Notes: generated by a model from the letters alone, not told the origin. A stretch of 64,000 nucleotides of DNA from Eutrophobius brisbanensis (GCA_038131795.1 JAYPQE010000003.1:1488001-1552000), one strand, 5' to 3'. Shown: positions 25,771 to 35,242, counted from the first letter of the stretch. Made by a program: numbers and translations.

Positions 25771-26417
25771 AGGATTAATGATTTAACTGCACTGTTAAAA
25801 AAATCCACTACGGAAAAGAAAAATTTTCCCAGGACCCCTGAAAACAGTAACAGCAATACTATGATTAATCCGTAAGGTTCAAGGCGGTTATATTGATAAG
25901 CTGCCTTTGGTGGCAGGAGTGCGCTCAGCACCCTGCTGCCATCAAGCGGTGGTATGGGTATCAGGTTTAATACCATCAGGACAATATTGATCCCTATTCC
26001 CACCATGGCCATGGTAATAACCGGTATTGAATAGTGATAGTTGCCCAGGCCGGATACGATGATCAGCTTTGCCAGCACTGCCCAGAAGATCATCATTAAT
26101 AAATTAGCACCAGGCCCTGCAATGGCAACCCAGGCCATGTCCTGTTTTGGCCTCTTTAAATTTCGCCAGTCCACCGGCACAGGCTTTGCCCAACCTAATA
26201 TAAAAGGAGAAACGATCAACATCATAACAGGGACTACGACGGTGCCTATTGGATCGATATGCTTGACAGGGTTTAACGTCAACCTCCCCATGATCTTCGC
26301 TGTCTGGTCACCTAGTTTGCTGGCGATCCAGCCATGGGCAACCTCATGGACGGTAATTGCAAACAATACCGGCACAGCATAAATAATCAGTTTCTGGACG
26401 AAATTAAACTCAGACAT
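25767..26417 (-). CDS. Site-2 protease family zinc metalloprotease (M50)
   Basis: A 216-residue polytopic membrane protein. The zinc motif HEVAH is at residues 24-28 (ITVHEVAHGWIASKLGD), the second ligand region is NLIPIPPLDGSRVLSALLP (the NPDG-type motif, aspartate present), and five to six hydrophobic spans are visible. This short class lacks PDZ domains. Intramembrane cleavage of an unknown substrate is expected. It lies 22 bases downstream of ttcA on the same strand, so probably in one unit, and overlaps the damaged mscS gene at the shared stop. Confidence 0.92.
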   Translation of the reverse strand: MSEFNFVQKLIIYAVPVLFAITVHEVAHGWIASKLGDQTAKIMGRLTLNPVKHIDPIGTVVVPVMMLIVSPFILGWAKPVPVDWRNLKRPKQDMAWVAIAGPGANLLMMIFWAVLAKLIIVSGLGNYHYSIPVITMAMVGIGINIVLMVLNLIPIPPLDGSRVLSALLPPKAAYQYNRLEPYGLIIVLLLLFSGVLGKFFFSVVDFFNSAVKSLIL

Positions 26418-26439
26418 TAATTTTCCAAAGATATTAATA

Positions 26440-27270
26440 TCAGGTCCAGGGTGTCACCTGGGTTGATTCGTCGTTTGTCTGTCCCAGGCCCTGAAAATCA
26501 AACGCAGAACTGTCTGCAAGATGGGATGGCACTACATTTTGAATGGCAGCGAATATGGTTTCAATTCTACCCGGGTACTTTGTGTTCCAGTCATTTAATA
26601 AATGTTTCATGGCCTGACGCTGCAAATGGTCCTGGGAACCACACAGGTTACAGGGGATAATTGGAAAAGCTTTTGCCTCGGCATAATGCTTAATGTCTGA
26701 TTCACGGCAGTAAGCCAATGGCCTGATGACAATATTGTCACCATCATCGCTTAATAACTTGGGTGGCATGGCCTTGAGTTTGCCACCATAAAACATGTTT
26801 AAAAATAGAGTCTCAATAATATCGTCACGATGGTGCCCAAGGGCAATCTTTGTATACCCCTGTTCTTTGGCAAAGCCATATAAGATACCTCGTCTCAGCC
26901 GGGAACATAGACCACACATGGTCTTATCTTCGGGGACAACCCGCTTAACAACACTGTACGTGTCTTTCTCCAGAATGTGGTACGGAACTCCCAACCCATC
27001 CAGAAATTCCGGGAGTACGTGATCCGGAAAGTCTGGTTGTTTCTGGTCCAGGTTTACTGCAATTAATTCAAAATTAACCGGCGCGCTGCGTTTGAGACTT
27101 AATAGAACATCCAGCATGGTATAGGAATCGGCTCCGCCTGACAGGCACACCATAACGCGGTCACCCTCTTCTATCATATTAAATTCCTGAATGGCCTGAC
27201 CGACATTTCTGCGTAACCGCTTTTGCAGTTTATTAAAATCGTAATTTGTTTTTTTAGATACGACTTGCAT
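26440..27270 (-). CDS. ttcA: tRNA 2-thiocytidine(32) synthetase TtcA
   Basis: A 276-residue PP-loop ATPase that thiolates C32 in certain tRNAs using a [4Fe-4S] cluster. The PP-loop is SGGADS (44-49). The cluster cysteines C119 and C122 are in KTMCGLCSRLRRG, and a third lies in the later CNLC pair (207/210). ALGHHRDDIIETLFLNMFYGG is the conserved central segment. The length is slightly under E. coli TtcA. It is followed by the site-2 protease gene. Confidence 0.96.
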   Translation of the reverse strand: MQVVSKKTNYDFNKLQKRLRRNVGQAIQEFNMIEEGDRVMVCLSGGADSYTMLDVLLSLKRSAPVNFELIAVNLDQKQPDFPDHVLPEFLDGLGVPYHILEKDTYSVVKRVVPEDKTMCGLCSRLRRGILYGFAKEQGYTKIALGHHRDDIIETLFLNMFYGGKLKAMPPKLLSDDGDNIVIRPLAYCRESDIKHYAEAKAFPIIPCNLCGSQDHLQRQAMKHLLNDWNTKYPGRIETIFAAIQNVVPSHLADSSAFDFQGLGQTNDESTQVTPWT

Positions 27271-27358
27271 TAGAATTTACTAGTCAATATTAAGGTTGGC
27301 AGAATTGTATCAGGAAAGCCTCTGACACACACCTTAGTCTTCACTACTCTCACTTGTT

Positions 27359-27958
27359 TCAAAAAGACGACCCCGGCTGTTTTAAAAATTCAATCTCCTC
27401 AGGCGTCGACTCCCTGCCTAGTATCTCATTTTTATGCGGATAACGCCCAAACCGCTGGATAATGTCTCTGTGTGCAACAGCATAGTTAAGGTTTCCCTGC
27501 AGCCTTTCTTTTTCTTCACCTTGTGCACATTCAACAATGTTCTCAAATTGACTGATAGATAACTTCTGGTCATCCATGGATTCTGAATGCATAAGGGGCA
27601 TATTAAAAAACACCTGTTCGATCAATCGCAACTTTTTATCGACTGAATTTTTTATTCCATCATGTACCAGGTTTATGGCCCGGGTATCAAATGCAAATGC
27701 CCTGGGGGTATCTCGGTAAATATTTCTTGAAAATTTATCTGTAAGAATAATCATCGCAAGCCGACCTTTAGGTTCTGTCTGCCAGGCATCCAATTCACCT
27801 TTTGATAATGCTATCAAACAGGGCTCAAACCTGGTCTTAATCTCTTCATCCAGCACAGGGTCTTTCTTCCACCAAAGGGCCGATTTTTCATTCATAACTT
27901 CCAGACTGGTTATCCCACCCCCAAACCAGAAGGTCAAAATACCATGGTAGGATTCCAT
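27359..27958 (-). CDS. DUF924 family protein
   Basis: With ATG 27958 the product is 199 residues, the usual size for DUF924 (TPR-like helical fold). Hallmarks: ILTFWFGG at the start, LAMIILTDKFSRNIYRDTPRAFAFD in the middle (LxxDQxxRNxxR..A-type motif), RLIEQVFFNMPLMHSE, and the tail HRDIIQRFGRYPHKNEILGR. A longer reading from 28042 adds 28 residues but overlaps the preceding membrane-protein gene. Function is unknown for the family. Confidence 0.88.
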   Translation of the reverse strand: MESYHGILTFWFGGGITSLEVMNEKSALWWKKDPVLDEEIKTRFEPCLIALSKGELDAWQTEPKGRLAMIILTDKFSRNIYRDTPRAFAFDTRAINLVHDGIKNSVDKKLRLIEQVFFNMPLMHSESMDDQKLSISQFENIVECAQGEEKERLQGNLNYAVAHRDIIQRFGRYPHKNEILGRESTPEEIEFLKQPGSSF

Positions 27959-27966
27959 AACAGGAC

Positions 27967-28155
27967 TTAACTTTTCGCCATCATAATCAGCAGTAAGACA
28001 AATAATACCACCAGGAAAATCGGTACCAGGGCACCTTTCCAATCTGGATTTTCTGCAGACTTACTCCTCTCCATAGCAGCCTTTGCACCCGGCCAGAACA
28101 TAAATACGAGTACAAATGCACCTATACCTAAAAGTACCTGTTCCCACATATCCAT
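27967..28155 (-). CDS. Small two-span membrane protein
   Basis: A 62-residue protein with two hydrophobic helices (about 7-22, LLGIGAFVLVFMFWPG, and 44-60, ALVPIFLVVLFVLLLIMM) separated by a charged loop (MERSKSAENPDWKG). It ends 8 bases before the DUF924 start. It reads like conserved hypothetical proteins of gammaproteobacteria, but I cannot name a function. Confidence 0.65.
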   Translation of the reverse strand: MDMWEQVLLGIGAFVLVFMFWPGAKAAMERSKSAENPDWKGALVPIFLVVLFVLLLIMMAKS

Positions 28156-28175
28156 AAATATTCCTTCTCTAGGAT

Positions 28176-28199
28176 AAAAAAACCCCGCTCATGCGGGGT
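28176..28199 (-). terminator. Intrinsic terminator of the cold-shock gene
   Basis: ACCCCGC (28182-28188) pairs with GCGGGGT (28193-28199) around a TCAT loop. On the minus strand the hairpin is followed by seven T residues. It lies 25 bases past the csp stop, separating it from the membrane-protein/DUF924 unit. Confidence 0.85.
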
Positions 28200-28224
28200 C
28201 ATATATTGGTAAAAAATCAGAAGC

Positions 28225-28437
28225 TTACTCTTCAGTCTGTATCATTACCTCAGTTGCATGATATCCCTTGGGACCCTGCTCCGCTTCATATGAAACCTTT
28301 TGACCTTCATTGAGTGTTTTATATCCATCACTTTTTATAGATGAATAATGCACAAAGATGTCATCTCCGCCATCTTGAGGCTCGATAAACCCAAACCCTT
28401 TGGCATTATTAAACCATTTAACGACGCCGCTACTCAT
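28225..28437 (-). CDS. Cold-shock domain protein (CspA family)
   Basis: A 70-residue single cold-shock domain. RNP1 is KGFGFIEP and RNP2 is DIFVHYSSI; the barrel closes with VSYEAEQGPKGYHATEV. ATG 28437 gives the normal N-terminus (MSSGVVKWFN) and has a GGGGTGAT ribosome site; an upstream TTG is less likely. It acts as an RNA chaperone. The long AT-rich leader upstream would fit cold-responsive regulation, though I cannot define it precisely. Confidence 0.93.
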   Translation of the reverse strand: MSSGVVKWFNNAKGFGFIEPQDGGDDIFVHYSSIKSDGYKTLNEGQKVSYEAEQGPKGYHATEVMIQTEE

Positions 28438-28840
28438 ACACAATCACCCCTATTAAGATTACATTTTTTCGTTATGCAGTTGGAGAATGTACCCGGCAGG
28501 AACAAAAAAAGCGCATACTTTTTTTACCACCATTACATCGTTACTGCATGTTACAAACTTAGAATAGACTAAAAATTCAGATATTTGCAAATAATAGCAA
28601 GATTTTTCCACTAAATTCTGGTGAACAAAGGGTAAATACGTAAATTTATACATTATTATATATATACCCATACTAAATGCCGTTGCTCATACACAACCAA
28701 TTCAGTATAAATTAGAGATTATACATAATATTGCAGCCAAAATTACCAGCGGCTTATATGGGGCAATTAGTTGCAATTGACAATAATACGCATGACACTA
28801 CCCTCGGGTATTGGGTAGCCATGGTTATTAAGAAAATAAA
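28438..28840. promoter_or_regulatory. Divergent intergenic region, csp leader and TAXI promoter side
   Basis: About 400 bases with no supported gene. It is AT-rich with short direct and palindromic AT runs (TATATATATA near 28661). On the minus strand it should hold the csp promoter and a long untranslated leader, as common for cspA-like genes; on the plus strand it precedes the TRAP/TAXI operon. A 70-residue minus frame inside it has no protein-like features. Confidence 0.35.
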
Positions 28841-29821
28841 ATGAACCTACAAAATAAAAATTATGTTTCTGTATTTAGTTTGATACTCACAATTTCACTG
28901 ACATTCAGTGCATTTGCTCAAGAACCTCAGAACATACAAATTATTACCTTACCTACCGGATCCAAGGCATATCGGGTTGGTGTCACACTGGCTGCCGCCA
29001 TCAACCGAACTACAGAGCATAAGGCCATTGTCGCAGGGTATGGTGGTGCCCAGGTGATTGTGCCCATGCTGCAAAATAACCGTGCAGAATTCGCGTTAAT
29101 CAATTCTGATGACGCCACCCAGGGATATCGCGGGACAGGCCAGTTTAGACGTTCTAACGATAACCTGAGATTAATTTCAAATGCGTATGATATTTATGCC
29201 GGGGTTGTTGTTGCCGCAGATTCTCCCATTCAATCGATTAAAGATATCAAAGGTAAACGGGTAACAGGTATCTTTTCATCTCATAAATCCTGTGCGCTGG
29301 TGGCGGAGGCACAAATGGCCAACATGAATCTTGACCGTGGAGAGGTCAGGACTGTCCCGGTCACCAACCCAATTAGTTCCGTACAGGCCGTTGCAGACGG
29401 TCGGGCCGACGTTGCCCTATGTGTATCCCCCGGCATCCCGGCCGCACTGGAGGCAAACGCCAAAGTGGGAATCCGGTATATCAGTATGGACCCTTCCGAA
29501 GCTGCGCTGGAAAGGCAAAGGCAAATTTTTAATGCCTCCAGTATTGTAATGAAACAGGCTGGTAGTATTCCCGACATTTCTGAAGACGGTCATTTCCTCT
29601 CTTATGATTATTACCTGGTCAGCTCTTCTCACGTGCCTGACCATATAGTTGAAGACGTCCTGTCCGTTTTATGGGACCAAAATGACTCACTGGCAAATGA
29701 AAATCAGGATTTCTCTGCCTGGACCCAGCAGCGTATGAATTTCTCTCAAAATCCTATCCCTTATCATAAAGCGGCAACCCAGTTCTTTCAGTCCAGAGGA
29801 TTAAACTTTTCCAGTCGTTGA
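28841..29821 (+). CDS. TAXI-family TRAP transporter solute-binding protein
   Basis: A 326-residue exported protein: signal peptide to about residue 26 (TFSAFAQEP), then the TAXI substrate-binding fold with ITLPTGSKAYRVGVTLAAAIN, AGYGGAQVIVPMLQNNRAEFALIN, the VVAADSPIQSIKDIKGKRV strand-helix and ALCVSPGIPAALEA. It captures a substrate in the periplasm for the fused permease encoded 31 bases downstream. TAXI proteins bind C4-dicarboxylates, glutamate, aromatic acids and other anions; the ligand here is unknown. Confidence 0.93.
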   Translation: MNLQNKNYVSVFSLILTISLTFSAFAQEPQNIQIITLPTGSKAYRVGVTLAAAINRTTEHKAIVAGYGGAQVIVPMLQNNRAEFALINSDDATQGYRGTGQFRRSNDNLRLISNAYDIYAGVVVAADSPIQSIKDIKGKRVTGIFSSHKSCALVAEAQMANMNLDRGEVRTVPVTNPISSVQAVADGRADVALCVSPGIPAALEANAKVGIRYISMDPSEAALERQRQIFNASSIVMKQAGSIPDISEDGHFLSYDYYLVSSSHVPDHIVEDVLSVLWDQNDSLANENQDFSAWTQQRMNFSQNPIPYHKAATQFFQSRGLNFSSR

Positions 29822-29852
29822 TTCATCAGAAACCCGGGCATCGAATATTTCC

Positions 29853-31739
29853 ATGATTAATATCATTTCCTTGATATTACGCAGTCTAATTGTCCTGTTG
29901 GGGATTGCCTTTGTATTTGATATCCCTACCAGCTACCTTGGCATGGCCGTGTGGCGTGAACAAATTGGACTTGTCATGATGGGGCTTGTCACCGCTGATA
30001 TCTTTTTGGTGATAAATCATAGGCGTGAAAATCGGCGCCAGTTAGACCTCAAACCTGGCTACCCTGACCTGTTTTTTGCCCTTGTATCGATATTCCTGTT
30101 TGGTTATGCCACCTGGAACTATGAAGACCTGATAGCTAATGGGTACATGGAAAATACGGCAGGTATCATTGTCTCTGTGTTGACAGTATTAATCATCGGT
30201 GAGACTACCCGTCGTACCTCAGGGTGGCCGTTAATTATTTTGATGATGGTATTTTTTATCTATGCTGTAACGGCAAATCACTTTCCCGGCATCCTGGAAG
30301 GACGAGAAGTCAGTTTATATGAAACACTAAATTACACAGTGCTGGACCCCAGTGGTCTTTTGGGTACGCCACTGGCCGTGGTCACCACCACGGTGCTGGC
30401 CTTCGTCATATTCGGCGCTGCATTATTTACCCTGGGCGGTGGCAGGATGTTTCTGGACCTTGCCATCGCGAGCATGAAAAATATTCGCGGCGGCACAGGT
30501 AAAAGCTCCATCCTGGCTTCTTCATTATTCGGTTCCATTTCCGGCAGTGCTGTCGGAAACGTCGTAACGACCGGGATTGTAACTATCCCGTTGATGAAGC
30601 GCAGTGGGTATAACGCCAGAGAAGCAGGTGCCATAGAGGCAGTGGCCTCTACAGGTGGGCAATTAATGCCCCCCATTATGGGGTCGGCCGCCTTTATTAT
30701 GGCAGACATCATTTCAGTACCTTATCAGGAGATTGTTAAGGCCGCGCTTTTACCCGGGATCTTGTTTTACTTTACCCTGTTTATGCAGGTGCACTTCAGG
30801 GCCAGTGGCAAACAGGTTCAATGTCTGGAAACAAAAGACATACCCTCCATAAAAACCACTTTTTCTCAATACTGGCCATTCCTGCTCCCTATAGCCCTGT
30901 TGTTATACCTGTTATTTGCAAGCAACCAACTGGCACAAAAAACTGCCTTGTTTGCCAGTGGTGCGTGCATTGTCGTGGCCATATTCACACCTGATCGTCC
31001 AAATCTTAAAAGGCTGATAGCAATCATTGATACAACGGGATCCGGCATGATCAGTATCCTCCCCGCCGTCGCTGTCGCTGGTCTAATTATTGGAATTTTG
31101 TCGATTACCGGTCTTGGCTTTAACTTTGGTATGGGGGTTGTTGAACAGTCGGGAGGGAATCTGATGACTTTACTGCTTTTGACCGCCCTGGCCGCCCTGG
31201 TGCTGGGGATGGGGTTACCGACGACTGCCGTGTATATTCTTATGGCCAGCCTGGTGGCACCGGCATTAATCCAGGTCGGTATCGAGACCATACCAGCACA
31301 TTTATTTGTGCTTTATTTCGGTGTGTTGTCCATGATTACTCCACCTATTTGCTTTGCTTCTATCGCTGCCGCTTCCATTGCTGAAAGTGACTTCATCCAA
31401 ACCGGGATAGAATCCATGAAGCTTGGGATCAGCGGTTTTTTTGTCCCGTTTATTTTTGTAACCCAGCCAGAATTATTAAGTCTTGATATAACGGATATAG
31501 TTTACTGGATAAACTTATCAGGAATATTAATCGGCTTTTTATTCCTGGCAGGTGTGATTGAAGGTCATATGTTTAAACCTTTGACGGTTACACACAGGGG
31601 CTTGTTGTCCATACTGCTGATTGGGTTGTTTCTAACCCTGGGAAAAACCGCCATTCACCTGCCGATTGTGGTTATATCCATGGCCTTTATAGTGTTGCTT
31701 AAAAATAATAAACACACATCAGCTGCCGAAAAACCGTAA
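29853..31739 (+). CDS. TRAP transporter fused small/large permease (DctQM-type)
   Basis: A 628-residue inner-membrane protein. The first about 160 residues carry four helices (small-subunit part, with the short loop RRTSGWPLIILMMVFF). The rest is the DctM-like large subunit with glycine-rich hairpins: SLFGSISGSAVGNVVTTG, STGGQLMPPIMGSAAFIMAD and MGLPTTAVYILMASLVAP. It uses the ion gradient to import what the TAXI protein delivers. Fused permeases are the normal partner of TAXI proteins, so the pair is a complete system. Confidence 0.94.
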   Translation: MINIISLILRSLIVLLGIAFVFDIPTSYLGMAVWREQIGLVMMGLVTADIFLVINHRRENRRQLDLKPGYPDLFFALVSIFLFGYATWNYEDLIANGYMENTAGIIVSVLTVLIIGETTRRTSGWPLIILMMVFFIYAVTANHFPGILEGREVSLYETLNYTVLDPSGLLGTPLAVVTTTVLAFVIFGAALFTLGGGRMFLDLAIASMKNIRGGTGKSSILASSLFGSISGSAVGNVVTTGIVTIPLMKRSGYNAREAGAIEAVASTGGQLMPPIMGSAAFIMADIISVPYQEIVKAALLPGILFYFTLFMQVHFRASGKQVQCLETKDIPSIKTTFSQYWPFLLPIALLLYLLFASNQLAQKTALFASGACIVVAIFTPDRPNLKRLIAIIDTTGSGMISILPAVAVAGLIIGILSITGLGFNFGMGVVEQSGGNLMTLLLLTALAALVLGMGLPTTAVYILMASLVAPALIQVGIETIPAHLFVLYFGVLSMITPPICFASIAAASIAESDFIQTGIESMKLGISGFFVPFIFVTQPELLSLDITDIVYWINLSGILIGFLFLAGVIEGHMFKPLTVTHRGLLSILLIGLFLTLGKTAIHLPIVVISMAFIVLLKNNKHTSAAEKP

Positions 31740-31764
31740 ATTAAGTCAAACAACCAAACTCATG

Positions 31765-32067
31765 CTATTTTTTTGAAGTGTCGTCTTCTTTTACCCGTTC
31801 AACCATTATAGTATCACGATAAAAAGGAGGGCGAAGTGGTTCCAGTCCGGATTTAATGGCCGCTTTTTCACCGCCATAACCGTCTGGATATATGACCACG
31901 TCCTCTGGTGGGATGGGCCTCCCCATTAATTGCATGGTGCCATCGGGATAAATAGTTAATATCTCTGGCTCATCAGAAGATTGATTTTCAGGGATGATAC
32001 CGCATGCCGACAGAAAGAGGCTAAACCAGATAATTAGAACAGGTCGGTTGATAGTTAATTTATTCAC
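31765..32067 (-). CDS. Small lipoprotein, unknown
   Basis: A 100-residue protein with a lipobox (FLSACG, cysteine about residue 22) and a short domain containing the repeated phrase IYPDG (at about 39 and 60) around MQLMGRPIPPEDVV. GTG start at 32067 with GGTGAGAT upstream. It is convergent to the TRAP permease gene, with 25 bases between stops. No named family is recognised; it should be anchored in the outer or inner membrane facing the periplasm. Confidence 0.65.
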   Translation of the reverse strand: MNKLTINRPVLIIWFSLFLSACGIIPENQSSDEPEILTIYPDGTMQLMGRPIPPEDVVIYPDGYGGEKAAIKSGLEPLRPPFYRDTIMVERVKEDDTSKK

Positions 32068-32247
32068 AATCTCACCATGAAGTTTAACTCTACAGCATAA
32101 GTATATATTATTAATTATATATATTCTGATAATACGATCACAAATAAACTGATTTCTACTACCTTGGTGAAAAAAAAACTGCCTTCATGCTTATAATCTT
32201 AATCACTCATCAGTGATTAGGTTGACACATACAAGATATTAGATTTT

Positions 32248-32637
32248 ATGGACCTGCATAAAATTAAATTGCAATACCAAGGCGCCACCCTGGCCGAACT
32301 CATCAATTCACATATGAAAACCCTGTATAAGGAAATTCTTCCCCAGGTCATACGCGGGACTTTAATTGAATTTGAAACCGACCAGGTAGATATCCTGGGA
32401 CCTTACATTGATAACTATCTCACTCATTGGCAAAATCAAGCGGCACTAAATAGTGATCTGGCGGATATCTTTGAGCAGGCCATTACAGACGCACGGACAT
32501 ATATAACTTCTAATAATATTGCTTTACCTGACAAACGAGTTTTTGATGTGTTTCACGTCACCACCCTGAAACTGACTCAACGGGCATATGACAATCCTGA
32601 ACTCATGGAGTTAATTAAAAACCCCCATTCAAATTAA
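32248..32637 (+). CDS. Hypothetical helical protein
   Basis: A 129-residue, probably cytoplasmic protein without signal peptide or membrane span. It is mainly helical: ATLAELINSHMKTLYKEILPQVI, then ADIFEQAITDARTYITSN, ending in DVFHVTTLKLTQRAYDNPELM. It lies 49 bases before the MetE-like gene on the same strand and could share its transcript. I do not recognise it. Confidence 0.6.
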   Translation: MDLHKIKLQYQGATLAELINSHMKTLYKEILPQVIRGTLIEFETDQVDILGPYIDNYLTHWQNQAALNSDLADIFEQAITDARTYITSNNIALPDKRVFDVFHVTTLKLTQRAYDNPELMELIKNPHSN

Positions 32638-32686
32638 CGTAAAATTCAGAACAACAATTTTTAATATAATATCAGGAGACCACAAC

Positions 32687-33799
32687 GTGTCTAAAGTAAA
32701 TCCACCGTTTCGTGCAGAACAGGTAGGCAGCCTGTTACGCCCAGTTGAAGTCATTACCGCCCGAACAAACTTTTTAAACAAAGAAATTTCTGCCGAAGAA
32801 CTTAGGGCCATTGAAGACGCGGCAATTATCCAGGAAGTCAAAAAAGTAGAGTCACTGGGAATGAAAGTAGTGACAGACGGGGAGTTTCGCAGGGAATTCT
32901 TTCACCTGGATTTCCTGGAAAAACTGGATGGCGTCACTGTGACGGGTGATATTGAGGCCAGTTCAGATGCCAAGGGCAAAACCGGATTTTCACCACCCAA
33001 ATTAAGTGTTACCGGCAAGCTGCGCCATTCACAACCGATTCAAGTAGATGATTTTAAGTTTTTAAACTCACAGGTTACGCAAACACCAAAGGTTTCCATT
33101 CCATCCCCCACTATGGTGCATTTCCGCGGAGGCAGGGCCGCAATTGATATTGAGTCCTACCCGGATATAGATGAGTTTTTTATTGATCTGGCGCAATGCT
33201 ACCGGGATGAAATTACTGCATTGTATGATGCCGGCTGCCGCTATATACAACTGGATGATACCAATCTTGCCTATTTATGTGATGCCAAGATGCGCCAGGC
33301 AACCCAGGCCAGAGGCGACGATCCAAATGAGCTGCCCCGCACCTATGCGGCACTCATCAATGATGTTATTAACGATAGACCGGATGATCTGATTGTAGGG
33401 GTCCACCTGTGTCGGGGAAATTTTCAAAGTATGTGGTTTGCCCAGGGCGGTTATGAACCTGTCGCTGAGGTCCTGTTTAATGAAATGAATGTGGATGCCT
33501 ATTTTCTGGAATACGATGATGAGCGCTCGGGTGATTTTGCCCCACTCAGGTTTGTCCCAGAAAGCAAGACTGTCGTATTGGGAATTGTTTCGTCTAAAGT
33601 GCCTGATCTGGAGCCACAAAGTAACTTAATCGAACGAATAAACGAAGCAGCCAAATACATGCCACTGGAAAACATGTGCCTGAGTACACAGTGCGGTTTT
33701 TCCAGCACAGTGCATGGCAATAAAATAACCCCGGATGACCAATGGGCAAAGCTGGAACTGGTTGTCGACACTGCCAGAAAGGTTTGGGGTGAAAATTAA
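32687..33799 (+). CDS. MetE C-terminal-domain-like methyltransferase (UROD/MetE fold)
   Basis: A 370-residue protein resembling the C-terminal catalytic half of cobalamin-independent methionine synthase. Features: FRAEQVGSLLRP at the N-terminus, VVTDGEFRREFFHLDF, YIQLDDTNLAYLCD, VGVHLCRGNF and the zinc-site cysteine region CLSTQCGFSSTVHGN. Such stand-alone proteins act on methyl or other thiol-transfer substrates and are not necessarily methionine synthases. The N-terminal MetE half is absent. GTG start at 32687 is preceded by CAGGAGA. The SRPBCC gene follows after 17 bases. Confidence 0.9.
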   Translation: MSKVNPPFRAEQVGSLLRPVEVITARTNFLNKEISAEELRAIEDAAIIQEVKKVESLGMKVVTDGEFRREFFHLDFLEKLDGVTVTGDIEASSDAKGKTGFSPPKLSVTGKLRHSQPIQVDDFKFLNSQVTQTPKVSIPSPTMVHFRGGRAAIDIESYPDIDEFFIDLAQCYRDEITALYDAGCRYIQLDDTNLAYLCDAKMRQATQARGDDPNELPRTYAALINDVINDRPDDLIVGVHLCRGNFQSMWFAQGGYEPVAEVLFNEMNVDAYFLEYDDERSGDFAPLRFVPESKTVVLGIVSSKVPDLEPQSNLIERINEAAKYMPLENMCLSTQCGFSSTVHGNKITPDDQWAKLELVVDTARKVWGEN

Positions 33800-33816
33800 C
33801 TCTCAAGGAGCATAAA

Positions 33817-34242
33817 GTGCAATCAACATATCAAACTGCAACGATACCTGCGTCAATTGCAGACGTCTGGGAACAATTTAACGATTTTCATGCCTTCCCT
33901 TTTTCAAAGGCAATCATCACTAAAATAGAAAAAGTCGGAGATGAATCCGGAACTGAGATCGGAGCAAAAAGAATACTAAATGATGCCTTTCATGAGACCC
34001 TGGTGGAATACAACCCGGCTGAATACAGGTTGAGCTATTCAATTGATGATGGGCCCTCACCGGTTTCCAGGGACGAGGTTGCCAATTATATCGGCGTTAT
34101 TCAGCTCAGTGATTCACCTGATGGTAATGGTACGTTGGTAGAATGGTCATCCTCCTGGCATGCCAATACCGAGGATGCCGTTGAGTTCTGTCATGGCATT
34201 TATGTTGCTTTGCTGGATGAATTGAAAAAAAAAGCGTTCTAA
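33817..34242 (+). CDS. SRPBCC (START-like) family protein
   Basis: A 141-residue protein of the SRPBCC/polyketide-cyclase fold: TIPASIADVWEQFNDFHAFPFSKAI at the start, a hydrophobic ligand cavity of curved strands (ETLVEYNPAEYRLSYSID, GTLVEWSSSWHAN) and a long C-terminal helix (AVEFCHGIYVALLDELKKK). It binds a small hydrophobic molecule. GTG start with AAGGAG upstream. Cotranscribed with the MetE-like gene and convergent with the desaturase-type gene, so a shared role in modifying a ring or lipid compound is possible. Confidence 0.85.
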   Translation: MQSTYQTATIPASIADVWEQFNDFHAFPFSKAIITKIEKVGDESGTEIGAKRILNDAFHETLVEYNPAEYRLSYSIDDGPSPVSRDEVANYIGVIQLSDSPDGNGTLVEWSSSWHANTEDAVEFCHGIYVALLDELKKKAF

Positions 34243-34246
34243 CAGG

Positions 34247-35110
34247 TTACTTGGGGTCATTACGTCCCCAACTGCGACGATTGATAAAATAGTCTCCGGC
34301 CTTGCCCATGAATGGCAACAGCAACATCCCCCAAAGCCCATCTACCTGCTTTGGATCTCGATAATGATTGATGCCAATTGTCATTCCCTCATGCCCCGCA
34401 TCCGGCTGGGCCGTATACGTAGCAAATAACCTGTCCCAGCAAGACAGGTTAAAACCAAAATTACTGTTGGCTTCAAAATCTTCCACCGAATGATGGACCC
34501 GGTGCATATCAGGTGTAACCACGAATAACCTTAGCACTGCGTCCAACCGGCCTGGCAGACGAACATTACTATGATTAAACATTGCCATACCATTGAGAAT
34601 CACTTCAAAAAGGACAACAGCGACCACCGGCGGACCTAAAATCCCAATCACACCAAATTTAATTAACATCGACAACAAGATCTCTATGGGATGAAACCTG
34701 GCCCCGGTGGTCACATCATAGTCCAGGTCCGCATGATGGACCCGGTGTAATCGCCAGAGTAACGGCACGGCATGAAACATAACGTGTTGAAAATAAATTG
34801 CCATATCCAGTACGGCAACAGAGAGAATAATGGCAACACTATATGGTATGGAATAAAAATTTAATAAGCCCCATTGCTGTTCAGATGCAAACAAGGTAAA
34901 TCCCACCGCAGCAGTCGGAAAGACTAATCTGAGGAAAGCAGTATTTATAAATACCAGACCAAGATTATTGGTCCATCGCTGCCAACGTGATAACAACAAC
35001 TTCCGCCGCGGCAAAATCACTTCAAGGCCTGCCATGATGACAAAGATCCCTGCAAATGACCCTAACCTGATCATTGCCTCGTTATTTAATACCCAGTCAT
35101 TTAAAGCCAT
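34247..35110 (-). CDS. Sterol desaturase / fatty acid hydroxylase family membrane protein
   Basis: A di-iron membrane oxygenase-type protein with at least four hydrophobic helices. The histidine clusters are HVMFHAVPLLWRLHRVHH (HxxxH then HxxHH) and later HSNVRL and MHRVHHSVEDFE, all expected iron ligands. It would hydroxylate or desaturate a lipid or sterol-like chain. ATG 35110 gives the usual N-terminus (MALNDWVLNNEAM); a longer reading from 35197 adds 29 residues but crowds the divergent gene. Its end is 4 bases from the SRPBCC stop. Confidence 0.9.
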   Translation of the reverse strand: MALNDWVLNNEAMIRLGSFAGIFVIMAGLEVILPRRKLLLSRWQRWTNNLGLVFINTAFLRLVFPTAAVGFTLFASEQQWGLLNFYSIPYSVAIILSVAVLDMAIYFQHVMFHAVPLLWRLHRVHHADLDYDVTTGARFHPIEILLSMLIKFGVIGILGPPVVAVVLFEVILNGMAMFNHSNVRLPGRLDAVLRLFVVTPDMHRVHHSVEDFEANSNFGFNLSCWDRLFATYTAQPDAGHEGMTIGINHYRDPKQVDGLWGMLLLPFMGKAGDYFINRRSWGRNDPK

Positions 35111-35242
35111 ATTGAATAAAAATGTATTAAAATGAAAATAATCCAGAAATATCAGTAAATTTATTAGGCTATCATTGTATTGGTATGGACAATACATTCA
35201 TAATATGAACAAGTCTAAAGCATAATTCTAGCAGGTGAAAAA

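Noticed and set aside
28459..28671. 70-codon minus-strand frame upstream of csp
   Set aside because: AT-rich, no ribosome site or recognisable protein features; more likely the csp leader.
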